Shown: positions 42,164-51,574, numbered from the stretch's first letter. The stretch: 64,000 nucleotides of DNA from Paraburkholderia saeva (GCF_907164555.1 NZ_CAJQZC010000006.1:124001-188000); one strand, 5' to 3'. The notes: generated by a model not told the origin, from the sequence alone. Made by a program: numbers and translations.

Positions 42164-43439
42164 GACCCGCGCACTGCCGCTCGACGAGCCCATCGTCACC
42201 GGCAACACCAAGGCCGCGGTTAAAGCGGCCGGCGGCAAGTCCGCTGATCTGTGGATGCTGCCGTACGACGAGATTCACTTCGACCCTCGCGACAACGTTC
42301 GCCCGCTCGACAACGCGTGGGCGAAGCATCTTGCGAAGCTAATCCAGACGAACGGATACGACAAGAGCCAGCCGCTGCACTGCTATATCCGCAAGGTCAA
42401 TGGTGAGGACCTCGTGTACCTGTGGAAAGGCCAGCATCGCTTCCACGGTATCGGTATCGCAATCGACAACGGATTTGACCCGGGCTTGATCCCCATCGTG
42501 ATCGCGGATGCGAAGACGGTCGATCGCGTCAACATGATTTTCGGCGGCCTGACGAGCAATGAAAGCAAGGCGAACTCGCCGCTCGACCTCGCAGAGAAGA
42601 TCACCGAGCTACGCGAGCAGCACGGCATCGACGACGCCACGATCTGCAAACGGCTCGAAATCACGCAGCAAACCATTCGTGACGTGATGCTGCTTGCCGG
42701 CGCTCCTGCGGAGATTCACAAGCTCGTGCGCACTGGAACCGTGTCGGGAACGGTCGCCATCGAGCAGATCCGCCAGCACGGTCCAGAGAAGGCGCTCGAG
42801 CGCATCGCCAAAGCCGCAGAGCAAGTGAAGTCGACGGGCAAAAGCAAGGTGACAAAGAAGCATCTGGACAAGGCGCCCGCCGCTCGCGCGTCCGGGAAGA
42901 TCACCGACCTGCAGGCAAAGCAACTTTTGCAAGCCCTGCAGTCGGTCCTGCACGATCCGGTGTTCGGGAAGCTTTCGCCAGGCACGATTGCTGGTGTGCA
43001 CGCAGCACTCACTCCTCACGCGGATCTGCTCGACGCGGTGTCAACGAAGCGCACAAAGCACCCGATCCACACGCCCAACGAACATGGTGCGTTTGTCGAC
43101 TGCGAAAACATTCGCGCGCCTATAAAAACCCGTTACGGAACTCACCCGGCCGAGATCCATCTAGCTCAGCCCGATGACGGTGTTTGGATCTACAGCATCA
43201 GCGCACAAATCGGTCACTGCATGAAGACTGGCTTGCCCTCGATGCGCCACTTCGATGCGACGTTCCCGACGCGCGGACAAGCCATACGTGCGGCCGTCAG
43301 CGAATTCACGGCCCTGATTGAGCGGCCCAATGTCAAGGGTGCCAAAGAGCTCGCGACAGTCCGCAAGTGGCTCGACAAGCTCTGGACGATGCCGGACCCG
43401 GACTGGACCGAGGACATGGCGAAGGAGGCGGCTAAATGA
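42156..43439 (+). CDS. ParB/KorB-like DNA-binding protein
   Basis: A 427-residue protein with an N-terminal ParB/Srx-type domain (about residues 30-125; YDEIHFDPRDNVRPLD, then LVYLWKGQHRFHGIGIA). A ParB-type helix-turn-helix follows (about 165-215; DDATICKRLEITQQTIRDVM), and the C-terminal region is long and unrecognised. There is no ParA partner. It has a strong ribosome site (AAGGAGG). Without ParA it may act as a regulator, as KorB does in plasmid RK2, rather than in partition. Five KorB-style 13-bp palindromes in the same element are candidate binding sites. Confidence 0.78.
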   Translation: MPETRALPLDEPIVTGNTKAAVKAAGGKSADLWMLPYDEIHFDPRDNVRPLDNAWAKHLAKLIQTNGYDKSQPLHCYIRKVNGEDLVYLWKGQHRFHGIGIAIDNGFDPGLIPIVIADAKTVDRVNMIFGGLTSNESKANSPLDLAEKITELREQHGIDDATICKRLEITQQTIRDVMLLAGAPAEIHKLVRTGTVSGTVAIEQIRQHGPEKALERIAKAAEQVKSTGKSKVTKKHLDKAPAARASGKITDLQAKQLLQALQSVLHDPVFGKLSPGTIAGVHAALTPHADLLDAVSTKRTKHPIHTPNEHGAFVDCENIRAPIKTRYGTHPAEIHLAQPDDGVWIYSISAQIGHCMKTGLPSMRHFDATFPTRGQAIRAAVSEFTALIERPNVKGAKELATVRKWLDKLWTMPDPDWTEDMAKEAAK

Positions 43440-43894
43440 CGGTTCGCCCGGCCATTTCTACCCCACATCCGCTGCCGCGTGAGCGGGAACACGCGGAAAA
43501 TCGCCCGCGGCTTTCCCTCGCTGGCGCCGTCCCGGCGCATGCATCGAACGACGACGTCGACGGCAACGGGCTAGCGCCCGCCCAAGCGATCCAGAAGGAC
43601 GAAGCGCCGCTTGCGCGGCGCAAATCTATCCAGAAGAAGGGAGGCCAGTCGGATTCCCGACTGGCCACCGCCGCGCGGATCGACGCCGTGCGCATCGAGA
43701 TCCGCCAGTTGATCGACGTGATCGCGCTCGGCGCCGACATCGAGCTGCTCGACCTCATGCGCGACGAGACAGGTAGCTATAGCCGGCACAAAGCTGCGCA
43801 GGATGCCCGCACGTGGGCCAGTGCCGCTGGCGTTCAACTCGAAACAGGTTTGATGATGCTCGACCGCGCGATGCGGTCGCCGCCGTCCGAATAA
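43436..43894 (+). CDS. Hypothetical phage protein downstream of the ParB-like gene
   Basis: A 152-residue protein; the first 75 residues look disordered and basic, the rest helical. Its ATG overlaps the stop of the ParB-like gene (ATGA), so the two are translated together and could act together. Unrecognised. Confidence 0.6.
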   Translation: MTVRPAISTPHPLPREREHAENRPRLSLAGAVPAHASNDDVDGNGLAPAQAIQKDEAPLARRKSIQKKGGQSDSRLATAARIDAVRIEIRQLIDVIALGADIELLDLMRDETGSYSRHKAAQDARTWASAAGVQLETGLMMLDRAMRSPPSE

Positions 43895-43904
43895 GCGAAC
43901 AATC

Positions 43905-44255
43905 ATGAGCTACGTCACTGATAACCCAACACGTTACGTGTCCGTCGTGGTCAACGGCCACACTCAGCGCTTCCGCGACCAAGCAATTTTGCAGGTCGAA
44001 GGGGCGATGCCCAAGAAACGAATCATCATGGCACTCAGATCAGCGCAGGCCGCGATCGAGGCCGCACTTACTGCGCTCCTCGAAGGTGCACACATCGAGC
44101 ACTACCGAGCGATGAGCGTGCGCCGACGTTTGGACGAGCACTGGTGCATCGCCGGGCAAGCACCGGCGATGGCGCGTACGAATTTTCGGGCGATGGAAAT
44201 TTTGGCGGGCTTCCAGCAAGCCGCCGCTCGACACATTGGAGGCGTGAGCGCATGA
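43905..44255 (+). CDS. Hypothetical phage protein
   Basis: A 116-residue protein, helical in the second half. Followed with a 4-bp overlap by the excisionase-like gene. Unrecognised. Confidence 0.55.
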   Translation: MSYVTDNPTRYVSVVVNGHTQRFRDQAILQVEGAMPKKRIIMALRSAQAAIEAALTALLEGAHIEHYRAMSVRRRLDEHWCIAGQAPAMARTNFRAMEILAGFQQAAARHIGGVSA

Positions 44256-44572
44256 GAACGTTTGATCTGATTGAGTGCGCGGACTTCCTGAAGGTGGACC
44301 GCAACACAGCGATGAAGCTCGCCGGCACCGGCGAGCTACCGGGCGCCAAAATCGGCCGGGCTTGGGTGTTTCTGGAAGACGACGTCGTCGCCTTCCTCAG
44401 GAAGAAAACGCAGGAGCAGTCGTTGGCTCGCCTGCAAGGCGCGCACGAGCCGGAAACAGATGATCGCGTCGCCCGAGCGATCGCTCGGCAAATACCCGTG
44501 GTGGACCGTCGTCGACCCGGACGTCGCGCCCGAAGCCTGCCGCCCCTTCCCGAGCATTCGATACCCGTATAA
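44252..44572 (+). CDS. Excisionase-like helix-turn-helix protein
   Basis: A 106-residue protein whose first 55 residues (FDLIECADFLKVDRNTAMKL, then PGAKIGRAWVFLEDDV) have the MerR-like winged helix typical of excisionases and AlpA proteins. ATG 44252 lies behind GGAGG and overlaps the previous stop. It ends the early operon on the integrase side of the prophage, so it may direct excision at attL/attR. Confidence 0.75.
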   Translation: MRTFDLIECADFLKVDRNTAMKLAGTGELPGAKIGRAWVFLEDDVVAFLRKKTQEQSLARLQGAHEPETDDRVARAIARQIPVVDRRRPGRRARSLPPLPEHSIPV

Positions 44573-44648
44573 GTCGACATGGGGCTCGCTGTCGCCCCTA
44601 GATAGACAGCGACTCACGAACTCCTAGAGAAGAACGCTCAGCGTCAGG

Positions 44649-45344
44649 TCACCCGTCTAAGCCGAGACGCTTGAGTTCAGCCACCGCCTCAGCTCCGGCA
44701 GGAGACACAATGTCGAAAGGCAATGGATCTTCGTCGAAGTAGTTCGCGGCGCCAATCGCCTCCTCCGGCTTAAAGCGCGGCACATTACCAACCCGGCCCA
44801 ACTGAACGACGAAGTCGTCGATCGAAGTCGGTCTCGTTTGCATTAGCCGATCAAGAATCATCCTTTGCCATTGAGCGTTTTCCTCAGTCAACGGCCAAGT
44901 GCTTGTATCGACCAAATCGAAGCCGTATCGCGCCAATACTTCCAGGACGAACGTAGCGCAAGTCAGCCCTTCGCCGAGTCCAGTCTTAAGAGGCTTTCCC
45001 GTTCCTTTCTCGAAGTATCCGCCTTTATCGTCCCAACCGATCGCGTATGTGAACCGATCTTTGTTTGCGTCATAGACGTTGGCGAGAAAACCAATGATCG
45101 CGTTGGCGGCAAAGGGGTCGAGAAACTCAGCAATTACGTACGCATAGCCCGGGTCGATCGGGCTTTTTCGACACATGTTGTGCCACGCGAGATCGAAGAG
45201 CCATAGGTTGTGGTCGTTCGCCTTGACCACAAAACCAGCATGTCGCTGACCTTGCGCCCCTGTTATCGGTTCGCCACCTATTACGATCGCAAGCGCGACA
45301 TCCTCTGGCAACTTTTCGTCGACCTTATAAAGAGTGACTGCCAT
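44649..45344 (-). CDS. Cargo module protein 3, possible permuted papain-like hydrolase
   Basis: A 231-residue protein. His35 in GQRHAGFVV precedes Cys129 in GLTCATFVLEVLARYGF, the His-then-Cys order of circularly permuted NlpC/P60 (YiiX/LRAT-like) hydrolases. It follows two unrecognised genes and is the third gene of the module. ATG 45344 is preferred to TTG 45347. It may be a protease, amidase or acyltransferase; the family link is from pattern only. Confidence 0.5.
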   Translation of the reverse strand: MAVTLYKVDEKLPEDVALAIVIGGEPITGAQGQRHAGFVVKANDHNLWLFDLAWHNMCRKSPIDPGYAYVIAEFLDPFAANAIIGFLANVYDANKDRFTYAIGWDDKGGYFEKGTGKPLKTGLGEGLTCATFVLEVLARYGFDLVDTSTWPLTEENAQWQRMILDRLMQTRPTSIDDFVVQLGRVGNVPRFKPEEAIGAANYFDEDPLPFDIVSPAGAEAVAELKRLGLDG

Positions 45345-45354
45345 CAATGACCGT

Positions 45355-45990
45355 TTAGCGGTTCAGGCCGCGCAATAGTTTTTTGGTGTCCTTGCCCTGT
45401 GCCTGAAGCTTTTCATGCACGGCCATCAAGAGACGAGGCCAAGCGGGAAGGAAAGAGCGAGCCGAAAATGACGAGCGCAACAACGCAATCAATGACCACT
45501 CCGTCAGCGGAGCAATATCGATCTCCTCAAGGAGGCGATTGACTTGCTCGTATGCCCGCAGCCGAAAACTTTGCTCGACGAAATAAACCACATAGAAAGA
45601 CGCATATTGGCCGTTTCCACTTCGCTCCCAAGAGGACACGATTTCGGCTGTGTGTTGGACTTCGTCCTTCACCCGCGGCATCGCTTTTCCAAGTGATGCA
45701 ACGATATGCGTGTTCCACACATGCGGGTGTCGCACATGCGAATGTGGCGTTTCCCATCTAGGTCCATCGCCGAACGACGGCTCAACCGCCGTCGACCAGA
45801 GTAGCGCAGCGGCCGCGCCGGGATCAACAGCTCTTCGATGGTGCTGAAACCATCGCTGGACACTCGTCATGTAAGCGCTCGAATCTCGATCGATGTCAAC
45901 CGTGCCAGTGTCCGTCGTCATGAAAACATAACGTGGACTAGCCGGAGGGCTTTCACTCTGCGACGGTGAAGCGACCTCGAGCTGCATCAT
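45355..45990 (-). CDS. Cargo module protein 2, unknown
   Basis: A 211-residue protein with many aromatic and histidine residues (WFQHHRRAVDPGAAAALLWS, then THIVASLGKAMPRVKDEVQH) and a helical C-terminus. No family recognised. Its ATG overlaps the stop codon of protein 1 (ATGA), so the two are coupled. Confidence 0.6.
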   Translation of the reverse strand: MMQLEVASPSQSESPPASPRYVFMTTDTGTVDIDRDSSAYMTSVQRWFQHHRRAVDPGAAAALLWSTAVEPSFGDGPRWETPHSHVRHPHVWNTHIVASLGKAMPRVKDEVQHTAEIVSSWERSGNGQYASFYVVYFVEQSFRLRAYEQVNRLLEEIDIAPLTEWSLIALLRSSFSARSFLPAWPRLLMAVHEKLQAQGKDTKKLLRGLNR

Positions 45991-46724
45991 GGCTGCACTC
46001 CATGGGTCATCATTTCTATTGCAGATGTCACCAGCTCGTTGAACGCCGTCGAACGCTTATCGACGGGGATCGTTTCCGTGCGGTCAGCGGTCGTACTCAA
46101 ATCAAGTTCTACTCGAGCAAAATAATGCGACTGGATGGTCGGGACCGGGCCACTGCCACCAATGTTGATCACCTGCGCAGTCGCACTCATGAGTTTGCTG
46201 ATGCGATTTACGACGCCGCCGTCGAGGACGCTCGATGGCCGAGGGAAATTCGTCTGAAAGAACAGATCGCGACCCAACTCTGGATTCATTGAGATGAATG
46301 GCAGGTACGCAAGCATCGCTCGGTTGCCCTCTATAACATCGGACGCCGGATACAAAAGGCCAGCGCCGTAGGCGGTTCGGACGAAGGGTGTGTCGTCGGA
46401 CGCAAGCCAAGCTGCCAACGCTTCGTTCAACGCAGGCATAATCTCTTGTGCCTCGCCGAGGGATGGTACGGAGGGTCCCGGCTCCGCAATCGGCATATAC
46501 ACCCAGTCGACGCGGTTGAATGCAACTTTCATTTCGAGCCGGCCAACGCCAAATGGGCCAGACTCCGAATGCTCTGCGGCATTCGGCTTCGAGAGAACGG
46601 TGTCTGGCGCCGTTCCCGTGAACGCCTGCCACCATCCCTTACCATTGGCCGTGACAGGGGCGTTCGCGATGAACGTCGCGCGCACCGCCTCTGCGCGCCA
46701 TCCCGCCAGTTCTGGCAATGCCAT
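45987..46724 (-). CDS. Cargo module protein 1, unknown (loosely TIGR04255-like layout)
   Basis: A 245-residue protein with a good ribosome site (AGGAG) before ATG 46724. Beta-rich middle segments (GVGRLEMKVAFNRVDWVYM; HYFARVELDLSTTADRTETI) and a final helix give a layout loosely like the sporadic TIGR04255 family, but I cannot confirm it. First gene of a three-gene leftward module between excisionase and integrase, a common place for defence or toxin cargo. Confidence 0.55.
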   Translation of the reverse strand: MALPELAGWRAEAVRATFIANAPVTANGKGWWQAFTGTAPDTVLSKPNAAEHSESGPFGVGRLEMKVAFNRVDWVYMPIAEPGPSVPSLGEAQEIMPALNEALAAWLASDDTPFVRTAYGAGLLYPASDVIEGNRAMLAYLPFISMNPELGRDLFFQTNFPRPSSVLDGGVVNRISKLMSATAQVINIGGSGPVPTIQSHYFARVELDLSTTADRTETIPVDKRSTAFNELVTSAIEMMTHGVQP

Positions 46725-46849
46725 GAAGATCTCCTAGTTTTCGACGATTGTACACGGCGCGCCAATGTGCCCGGATATTCCCCAATATTCATAGTGTTAC
46801 TGCCTATCGGGCATATCCACCGTACGCTGGTGCATACAAAGCAACGCTG

Positions 46850-48010
46850 TTACCAAAGCCGTTCGGCCAGGTCACTTCCGCGTAGATTCGAATATCGCAT
46901 CAGCATCTTGATGTCAGTATGGCCAGTGATCTTTGCAATCTGTATATCGGACAAATTCGTCTTTTCGTAAAGCCTTGACGTCGCCTCATGACGCAAATCG
47001 TGAAACGTCACCTGCCCGCATCCCGCTGCATCAAAGATTCGCCCAAACTGCCCGGACAATCGAACGGATACACCTGCCAGCACCTTACGATCGCGTGACC
47101 CGTCCCACCAAGGAAACAGCCGGCCGCCGTCAAACTCGAATCCGCTCATCTCTGGATCTTCGTCTTTGACAGCGTCGACATAGTTTTCGAACGCGCGGAT
47201 CGCGACCGTTGTTAACGGTACCTGTCGCTTGCTGCCATTCTTCGTTTTATCGAGAAACACAGTCCGCCTATCAACATCGACCTGACCGAGTTCGAGCGTG
47301 TACATCTCGCGCATTCGCATAGCGGACTCGATGGCGAGTTCGAAAAGAAAGACCATCGCCGGCCGGTAATTTAATTCGGGACCGCGCTGACGGCTTTCTG
47401 GCTTTTCGCCAGCGAGGATGCGCCTGACTACTGCTTCCGCGTCGGGCATAAGACGCTGATCTCGGTGGATGTCTTCCTTCGGTGCTTTGTCTTGCACCCG
47501 GACGGCCGCGGTGTCTTCGTCCGTGTACGTGGCGTAGCGCTTCGGAAGCAGCCGAAGAGGATTGGTCGCCAGTGACGGTGAGCCCGATCGCACGACCCAG
47601 TCGAAACAACGGGCAAGCGCACCGACGTAGTGCCGAATCGTGGACGGGGCTAAGATGTCTTTCCGCTTCATTGTCTTGACCCAGCCTTCCGCCCACTGGT
47701 AGTCGACGCCCGTGAGAGGATGGCTTCGCCAGCGACCAACCAGCGCATTCAGCAACGATGCGTCCGACGATGGAAGGGAAACCTTAGTCATGTACGAACG
47801 GATTGCGTCGTCGACCGTGATCAGATCACTTCGACGCTCAACGAGGTCCTCGGGCAGGATGCCGGCGTCGAGCATCTGCTCAAGACGTCGGACATAAACA
47901 TCGCCCTCCGCCTCGGTATCGAAGGTGAGGGAAAGTGGCTTTGGCAGAATGCCCTTCCGCCGGACGATGTATTCCCACGTCCCTGAGGGACGCATTCTTT
48001 TTGTGGCCAT
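46850..48010 (-). CDS. Prophage integrase, tyrosine recombinase
   Basis: A 386-residue tyrosine recombinase with the full catalytic set: Arg232 (AMRMRE), Lys257 (TKNG), His337 and Arg340 (FHDLRHE), His364 (GHTD) and Tyr373. The N-terminus holds an arm-binding region and a core-binding domain (about 65-145). It lies 183 bp from attR and points away from it, the standard arrangement for tRNA-targeting prophages. It is distinct from the Rci-like enzyme at 12625. Confidence 0.93.
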   Translation of the reverse strand: MATKRMRPSGTWEYIVRRKGILPKPLSLTFDTEAEGDVYVRRLEQMLDAGILPEDLVERRSDLITVDDAIRSYMTKVSLPSSDASLLNALVGRWRSHPLTGVDYQWAEGWVKTMKRKDILAPSTIRHYVGALARCFDWVVRSGSPSLATNPLRLLPKRYATYTDEDTAAVRVQDKAPKEDIHRDQRLMPDAEAVVRRILAGEKPESRQRGPELNYRPAMVFLFELAIESAMRMREMYTLELGQVDVDRRTVFLDKTKNGSKRQVPLTTVAIRAFENYVDAVKDEDPEMSGFEFDGGRLFPWWDGSRDRKVLAGVSVRLSGQFGRIFDAAGCGQVTFHDLRHEATSRLYEKTNLSDIQIAKITGHTDIKMLMRYSNLRGSDLAERLW

Positions 48011-48157
48011 AGCCCCGCGCCAAACTGACGCAAACGGCCAATGAGCCGATTTGCGAGTGGTTCAGCGTTTTTATCGAGTGGTTAGAGAGGGCTTTGTACC
48101 ACTTTAGACGACACATTTCCATAGATGGAAAGGCATAAAACCATGGGCCAGAAAAAC

Positions 48158-48184
48158 GAAAAGCCCCGACTGGCGGGGCTTTTC
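48158..48184. terminator. Terminator next to attR
   Basis: An 11-bp stem (48158-48168 with 48174-48184), GAAAAGCCCCG and CGGGGCTTTTC. It closely resembles the host terminator beside attL (8021-8054), so the phage brings its own terminator behind the restored tRNA-Cys gene. Confidence 0.85.
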
Positions 48185-48193
48185 TGTACATCA

Positions 48194-48253
48194 ACTGCTG
48201 GAGGCGCGAGCCGGAGTCGAACCGGCCTAAACGGCTTTGCAGGCCGCTGCATA
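48194..48253. repeat. attR: 60-bp direct repeat inside the intact tRNA-Cys gene
   Basis: Identical to 8056-8115. Here the repeat is joined to the 5' part of the tRNA, restoring the whole gene with phage-derived 3' sequence. Confidence 0.93.
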
Positions 48254-48272
48254 ACCGCTTTGCTATCGCGCC
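48199..48272 (-). tRNA. tRNA-Cys(GCA), integration target
   Basis: A 74-nt cloverleaf with encoded CCA end; acceptor GGCGCGA pairs with TCGCGCC, the anticodon loop reads CTGCAAA (GCA), and the T-loop has GGTTCGACTCC. The 3' 55 nt come from the phage. Confidence 0.95.
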
Positions 48273-48384
48273 GTAAGCGGACTACTGAATCGCAAAACCG
48301 CACTGCATCTTGACGATTCGCAGAATACTGCGATGGCCAACCGGCCTTCCAAACAAAAAGGGAAGCGTTGCTTCCCCTTGTGTA

Positions 48385-48460
48385 TGGAGCGGGAGACGAG
48401 GCTCGAACTCGCGACCTCAACCTTGGCAAGGTTGCGCTCTACCAACTGAGCTACTCCCGC
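48385..48460 (-). tRNA. tRNA-Gly(GCC), copy 1
   Basis: A 76-nt cloverleaf beginning GCGGGAGTAGCTCAGTTGG, anticodon GCC in CTTGCCAAG, encoded CCA. Lies upstream of tRNA-Cys in the same direction. Confidence 0.95.
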
Positions 48461-48524
48461 GTTGTACTTCATTGCCAACAACGCCCTGCCATTTTCACTA
48501 CTGCAAAACGCTGCTTCAAAAATC

Positions 48525-48600
48525 TGGAGCGGGAGACGAGGCTCGAACTCGCGACCTCAACCTTGGCAAGGTTGCGCTCTACCAACTGAGCTACTCCCGC
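48525..48600 (-). tRNA. tRNA-Gly(GCC), copy 2
   Basis: Identical in sequence to copy 1, 64 bp further upstream. The three tRNAs follow pgsA and are probably cotranscribed. Confidence 0.95.
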
Positions 48601-48725
48601 GTTGTGCTGCTGTTTTGCTACTCATTACTGCCTTCCGCTGCAAAACCGCTTGCACCGGAGAGACGAGATTATGTACAAGGCTCTGAAACGTGTCAACCCC
48701 TTTCCGACGAGAGATTGCACATGAC

Positions 48726-49319
48726 TTAAACGATCCCGCCCCGCTCACGAATCTGCGGCCATGCGAGCTTCATGTAGTACAGCATCGACCAGATTGTCAG
48801 CACGGCGGCGAGATAGATCAGCCAGCCGCCCCACACGCGCGTATCGATCGACAGCCCCGCGACGAGCGGCACCGGCTCCCACAACAGAAGCATCGGAATG
48901 GCGACCATCTGGCACGCGGTCTTGAACTTGCCAAGCGAATTCACCGCGACGCTTTTCGACGCGCCGATCTGCGCCATCCACTCGCGCAGCGCGGAAATCG
49001 CGATTTCCCGCCCGACGATCACGAGCGCGATCGCCGCGTCGAGCCGGGCAAGTTGCACGAGGACGAGGAGCGCGGCGGTCACCATCAGCTTGTCGGCGAC
49101 CGGGTCGAGGAATGCGCCGAATGCCGACGTCTGGTTCCATTTGCGTGCGAGATAGCCGTCGAACCAGTCGGTCAGCGCCGCCAGGATAAAGATCACCGCG
49201 GCCGCGAGATTGCGGTGCGCGAGGCTCATCATCGAGTCGCTCAGATAGAAGACGCCCACGACGAGCGGGATCAGCACGATCCGCAGCCACGTCAGGAAAA
49301 TCGGAAAATTAAACGGCAT
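48726..49319 (-). CDS. pgsA: CDP-diacylglycerol-glycerol-3-phosphate 3-phosphatidyltransferase
   Basis: A 197-residue membrane enzyme that makes phosphatidylglycerol-phosphate. The CDP-alcohol transferase motif is visible as LTDWFDGYLARKWNQTSAFGAFLDPVADK (D-G-x2-A-R-x8-G-x3-D-x3-D); four to five hydrophobic segments follow. ATG 49319 gives the usual MPFNFPIFLTWLR start; ATG 49373 would add 18 residues. uvrC lies upstream, as in many proteobacteria. Confidence 0.94.
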   Translation of the reverse strand: MPFNFPIFLTWLRIVLIPLVVGVFYLSDSMMSLAHRNLAAAVIFILAALTDWFDGYLARKWNQTSAFGAFLDPVADKLMVTAALLVLVQLARLDAAIALVIVGREIAISALREWMAQIGASKSVAVNSLGKFKTACQMVAIPMLLLWEPVPLVAGLSIDTRVWGGWLIYLAAVLTIWSMLYYMKLAWPQIRERGGIV

Positions 49320-49453
49320 GGGCGGGGGCCACGTCAGACAAGGGAGATGCAATTGTGCCGTGTCACTGGACATGCCACAAGCAATGGGGCGCGACGCGCG
49401 CCCGCTTCAGCCCGTAGCCACGCGGTTTCGCAGCGCGAATGCGGGTCGTGGGG

Positions 49454-51574
49454 TCAGTGCAGTTGACGGTAAATCTGCTCGGCAAGCGCCTGCGAAATGC
49501 CCTCGACGCTTGCGAGGTCGTCGACGCTCGCCGCCACCACACCGCGCAAGCCGCCAAACCGTGCGAGCAGCCGCTGGCGACGTTTCGCGCCCACGCCTTC
49601 GAGTTCCTCGAGGCGTGAGGTCTGCCGCGTCTTGCCGCGCTTTGCGCGCATGCCGGTGATCGCGAAGCGGTGCGCTTCGTCGCGGATCTGCGCGACGAGC
49701 ATCAGCGCGGCACTTTCCTTGCCGAGTTCGAGCGGCGGCCTGCCACCCACGAAGATCAGCGTTTCGAGCCCGACCTTGCGCCCTTCGCCTTTCGCGACCC
49801 CGACAAGCATGTCCGTATCGAGCCCGAGCTCCGTAAATACCTGGCGCGCTATTTCGACCTGACCCTTGCCGCCGTCGATCAGCACGATCGTCGGCAACGT
49901 GCCGCCTGCCGCGACGGGTTCCGCGGCATCGGGCGTGACGGCCGGATCGGCGGCGTCTTCGGGTTGCAGCGTGGCCGCTTCGTCGGTGGCGTTCTGCGCG
50001 GCCTGCGCAACCATCTTCTCGTAGCGGCGCGTCAGGACCTGACGCATGGCGGCGTAATCGTCGCCCGGCGTGATACCGGTGATGTTGTAGCGCCGGTACT
50101 CGCCCGACTGCATCTTGTGATGGTGATACACGACGCACGACGCCTGCGTGGCCTCGCCCATCGTGTGGCTGATGTCGAAACATTCGATGCGCAGATGCGC
50201 GAGGTCTTCGCATTCGAGACCGAGCGTGTCGGCCAGTGCGCGCGTGCGCGCCTGCTGCGAGCCCTGCTCCGACAGCAGCCGCGCGAGCGCGAGCCGCGCG
50301 TTCTGCTCGGCCATCGCGAGCCAGACGCGCTTCTGCCCCTGCGGCTGGCGAAGCAGCGTGACCTTGTGGCCCGCCTGTTCGTTCAAGAGACCAATCAGCT
50401 CGCGGCTGGCAGGCGCGTGGCTTACGACCAGCACCGGCGGAATCCGGTTGCCGAGGTAATGCTGCGCGATAAACGCGTCGAGCACGTCGGCTTCGATGCC
50501 CGGAATGCGGCTTGTGTCACTGCCTGTGGGCGCGTCGGCTGTTTCAGCATCGATATCAGCTTCGGCGGGAAGCGCCTGCGCGATCACGAGCGCATCGGAC
50601 ACAGCCGCAGCATCGGCTTCGATCCCGGCAGCGGGCGCGGTCGACACGACGTCAGTGTCGACATCTTCCGCAGCGAGGCCGCCTTCGCCAGCGGTCAGCG
50701 CGGCCTCGACGTGCGTCGGAAAATACGCCTTGTCGCCGAGATGGCGACCGCCGCGCACCATCGCGAGATTCACGCACACGCGCCCACCCAGCGCGACGAC
50801 CGCAAGAATATCGACGTCGCTCTCGCTGCCGGTTTCGATCGCCTGCTGATGCAGCACGGTCGAGAGCGAGCTCATCTGGTTACGCACCGCGGCGGCCTGC
50901 TCGAACTTCAGATCGACGGCGAACGCATGCATCTTCTGTTCGAGTTCCTGCATCACTTCTTTCTGCCGGCCGAGCAGAAAGCGCGACGCGTTCGCCACGT
51001 CGCGCGCGTAATCCTCTTCGCTGATCGCGTTGACGCATGGCGCCGTGCACCGCTGGATCTGATGCAGCAGACAGGGCCGCGTCCGGTTGTTGAACACAGA
51101 ATCTTCGCAGGTGCGCAGCTGGAACACGCGCTGCAGGATCTGGATACTTTCGCGCACCGCCCACGCACTCGGAAACGGCCCGAAGTACTGGTTCTTCTTG
51201 TCGACGGCGCCGCGGTAATACGCCATGCGCGGAAACTTGTGGCCCGTCAGTTTCAGGAACGGATAGGACTTGTCGTCGCGAAAGAGGATGTTGTAGCGCG
51301 GCGCGAGTGCCTTGATCAGATTGTTTTCGAGCAGCAGCGCTTCGGCCTCTGAACGCGTCACCGTCGTCTCGATACGCACGATGCGCGTCACCATCATCGC
51401 GATGCGCGGCGACAGCAGCGTCTTCGTGAAATAACTCGACACGCGCTTTTTCAGGTCGCGCGCCTTGCCGACATACAGCACGGCACCCTGCGCGTCGTAA
51501 TAGCGGTAGACGCCCGGCAGATGCGGCAGTTGGGCGAGTATTTTCTTGGGCTCGAAAGCGTCGGATTCGGTCAT
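49454..51574 (-). CDS. uvrC: Excinuclease ABC subunit C
   Basis: A 706-residue nucleotide-excision repair nuclease. It has an N-terminal GIY-YIG domain ([20 protein letters not shown]), a UVR motif near residue 210, a C-terminal endonuclease domain and a helix-hairpin-helix end ([17 protein letters not shown]). It is longer than E. coli UvrC (610) because of an alanine/acid-rich insertion around residues 295-355. It works with UvrA and UvrB. Confidence 0.95.
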   Translation of the reverse strand: MTESDAFEPKKILAQLPHLPGVYRYYDAQGAVLYVGKARDLKKRVSSYFTKTLLSPRIAMMVTRIVRIETTVTRSEAEALLLENNLIKALAPRYNILFRDDKSYPFLKLTGHKFPRMAYYRGAVDKKNQYFGPFPSAWAVRESIQILQRVFQLRTCEDSVFNNRTRPCLLHQIQRCTAPCVNAISEEDYARDVANASRFLLGRQKEVMQELEQKMHAFAVDLKFEQAAAVRNQMSSLSTVLHQQAIETGSESDVDILAVVALGGRVCVNLAMVRGGRHLGDKAYFPTHVEAALTAGEGGLAAEDVDTDVVSTAPAAGIEADAAAVSDALVIAQALPAEADIDAETADAPTGSDTSRIPGIEADVLDAFIAQHYLGNRIPPVLVVSHAPASRELIGLLNEQAGHKVTLLRQPQGQKRVWLAMAEQNARLALARLLSEQGSQQARTRALADTLGLECEDLAHLRIECFDISHTMGEATQASCVVYHHHKMQSGEYRRYNITGITPGDDYAAMRQVLTRRYEKMVAQAAQNATDEAATLQPEDAADPAVTPDAAEPVAAGGTLPTIVLIDGGKGQVEIARQVFTELGLDTDMLVGVAKGEGRKVGLETLIFVGGRPPLELGKESAALMLVAQIRDEAHRFAITGMRAKRGKTRQTSRLEELEGVGAKRRQRLLARFGGLRGVVAASVDDLASVEGISQALAEQIYRQLH

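Larger units (their letters stand above)
8116..48193. mobile_element. Integrated prophage, about 40.1 kb, myovirus-like with HK97-type head and Mu-like tail
   Basis: The element is bounded by the attL/attR repeat in tRNA-Cys. It encodes an integrase and an excisionase-like protein, a repressor and Cro-like pair, a replication fusion protein, a Q-like protein, terminase, portal, protease, capsid, connectors, sheath, tube, tape measure, baseplate, fibre and lysis genes. Every module of a tailed phage is present and I see no broken structural gene, so it may still be inducible. There is no Mu transposase; the Mu resemblance is limited to the tail. Confidence 0.95.

Noticed and set aside
8116..48193. 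Mu-like transposable phage
   Set aside because: Tail genes are Mu-like, but there is no transposase pair, and the element has an integrase and a tRNA att repeat.
49670..51352. 560-codon plus-strand frame opposite uvrC
   Set aside because: Antisense shadow of a clearly identified gene.
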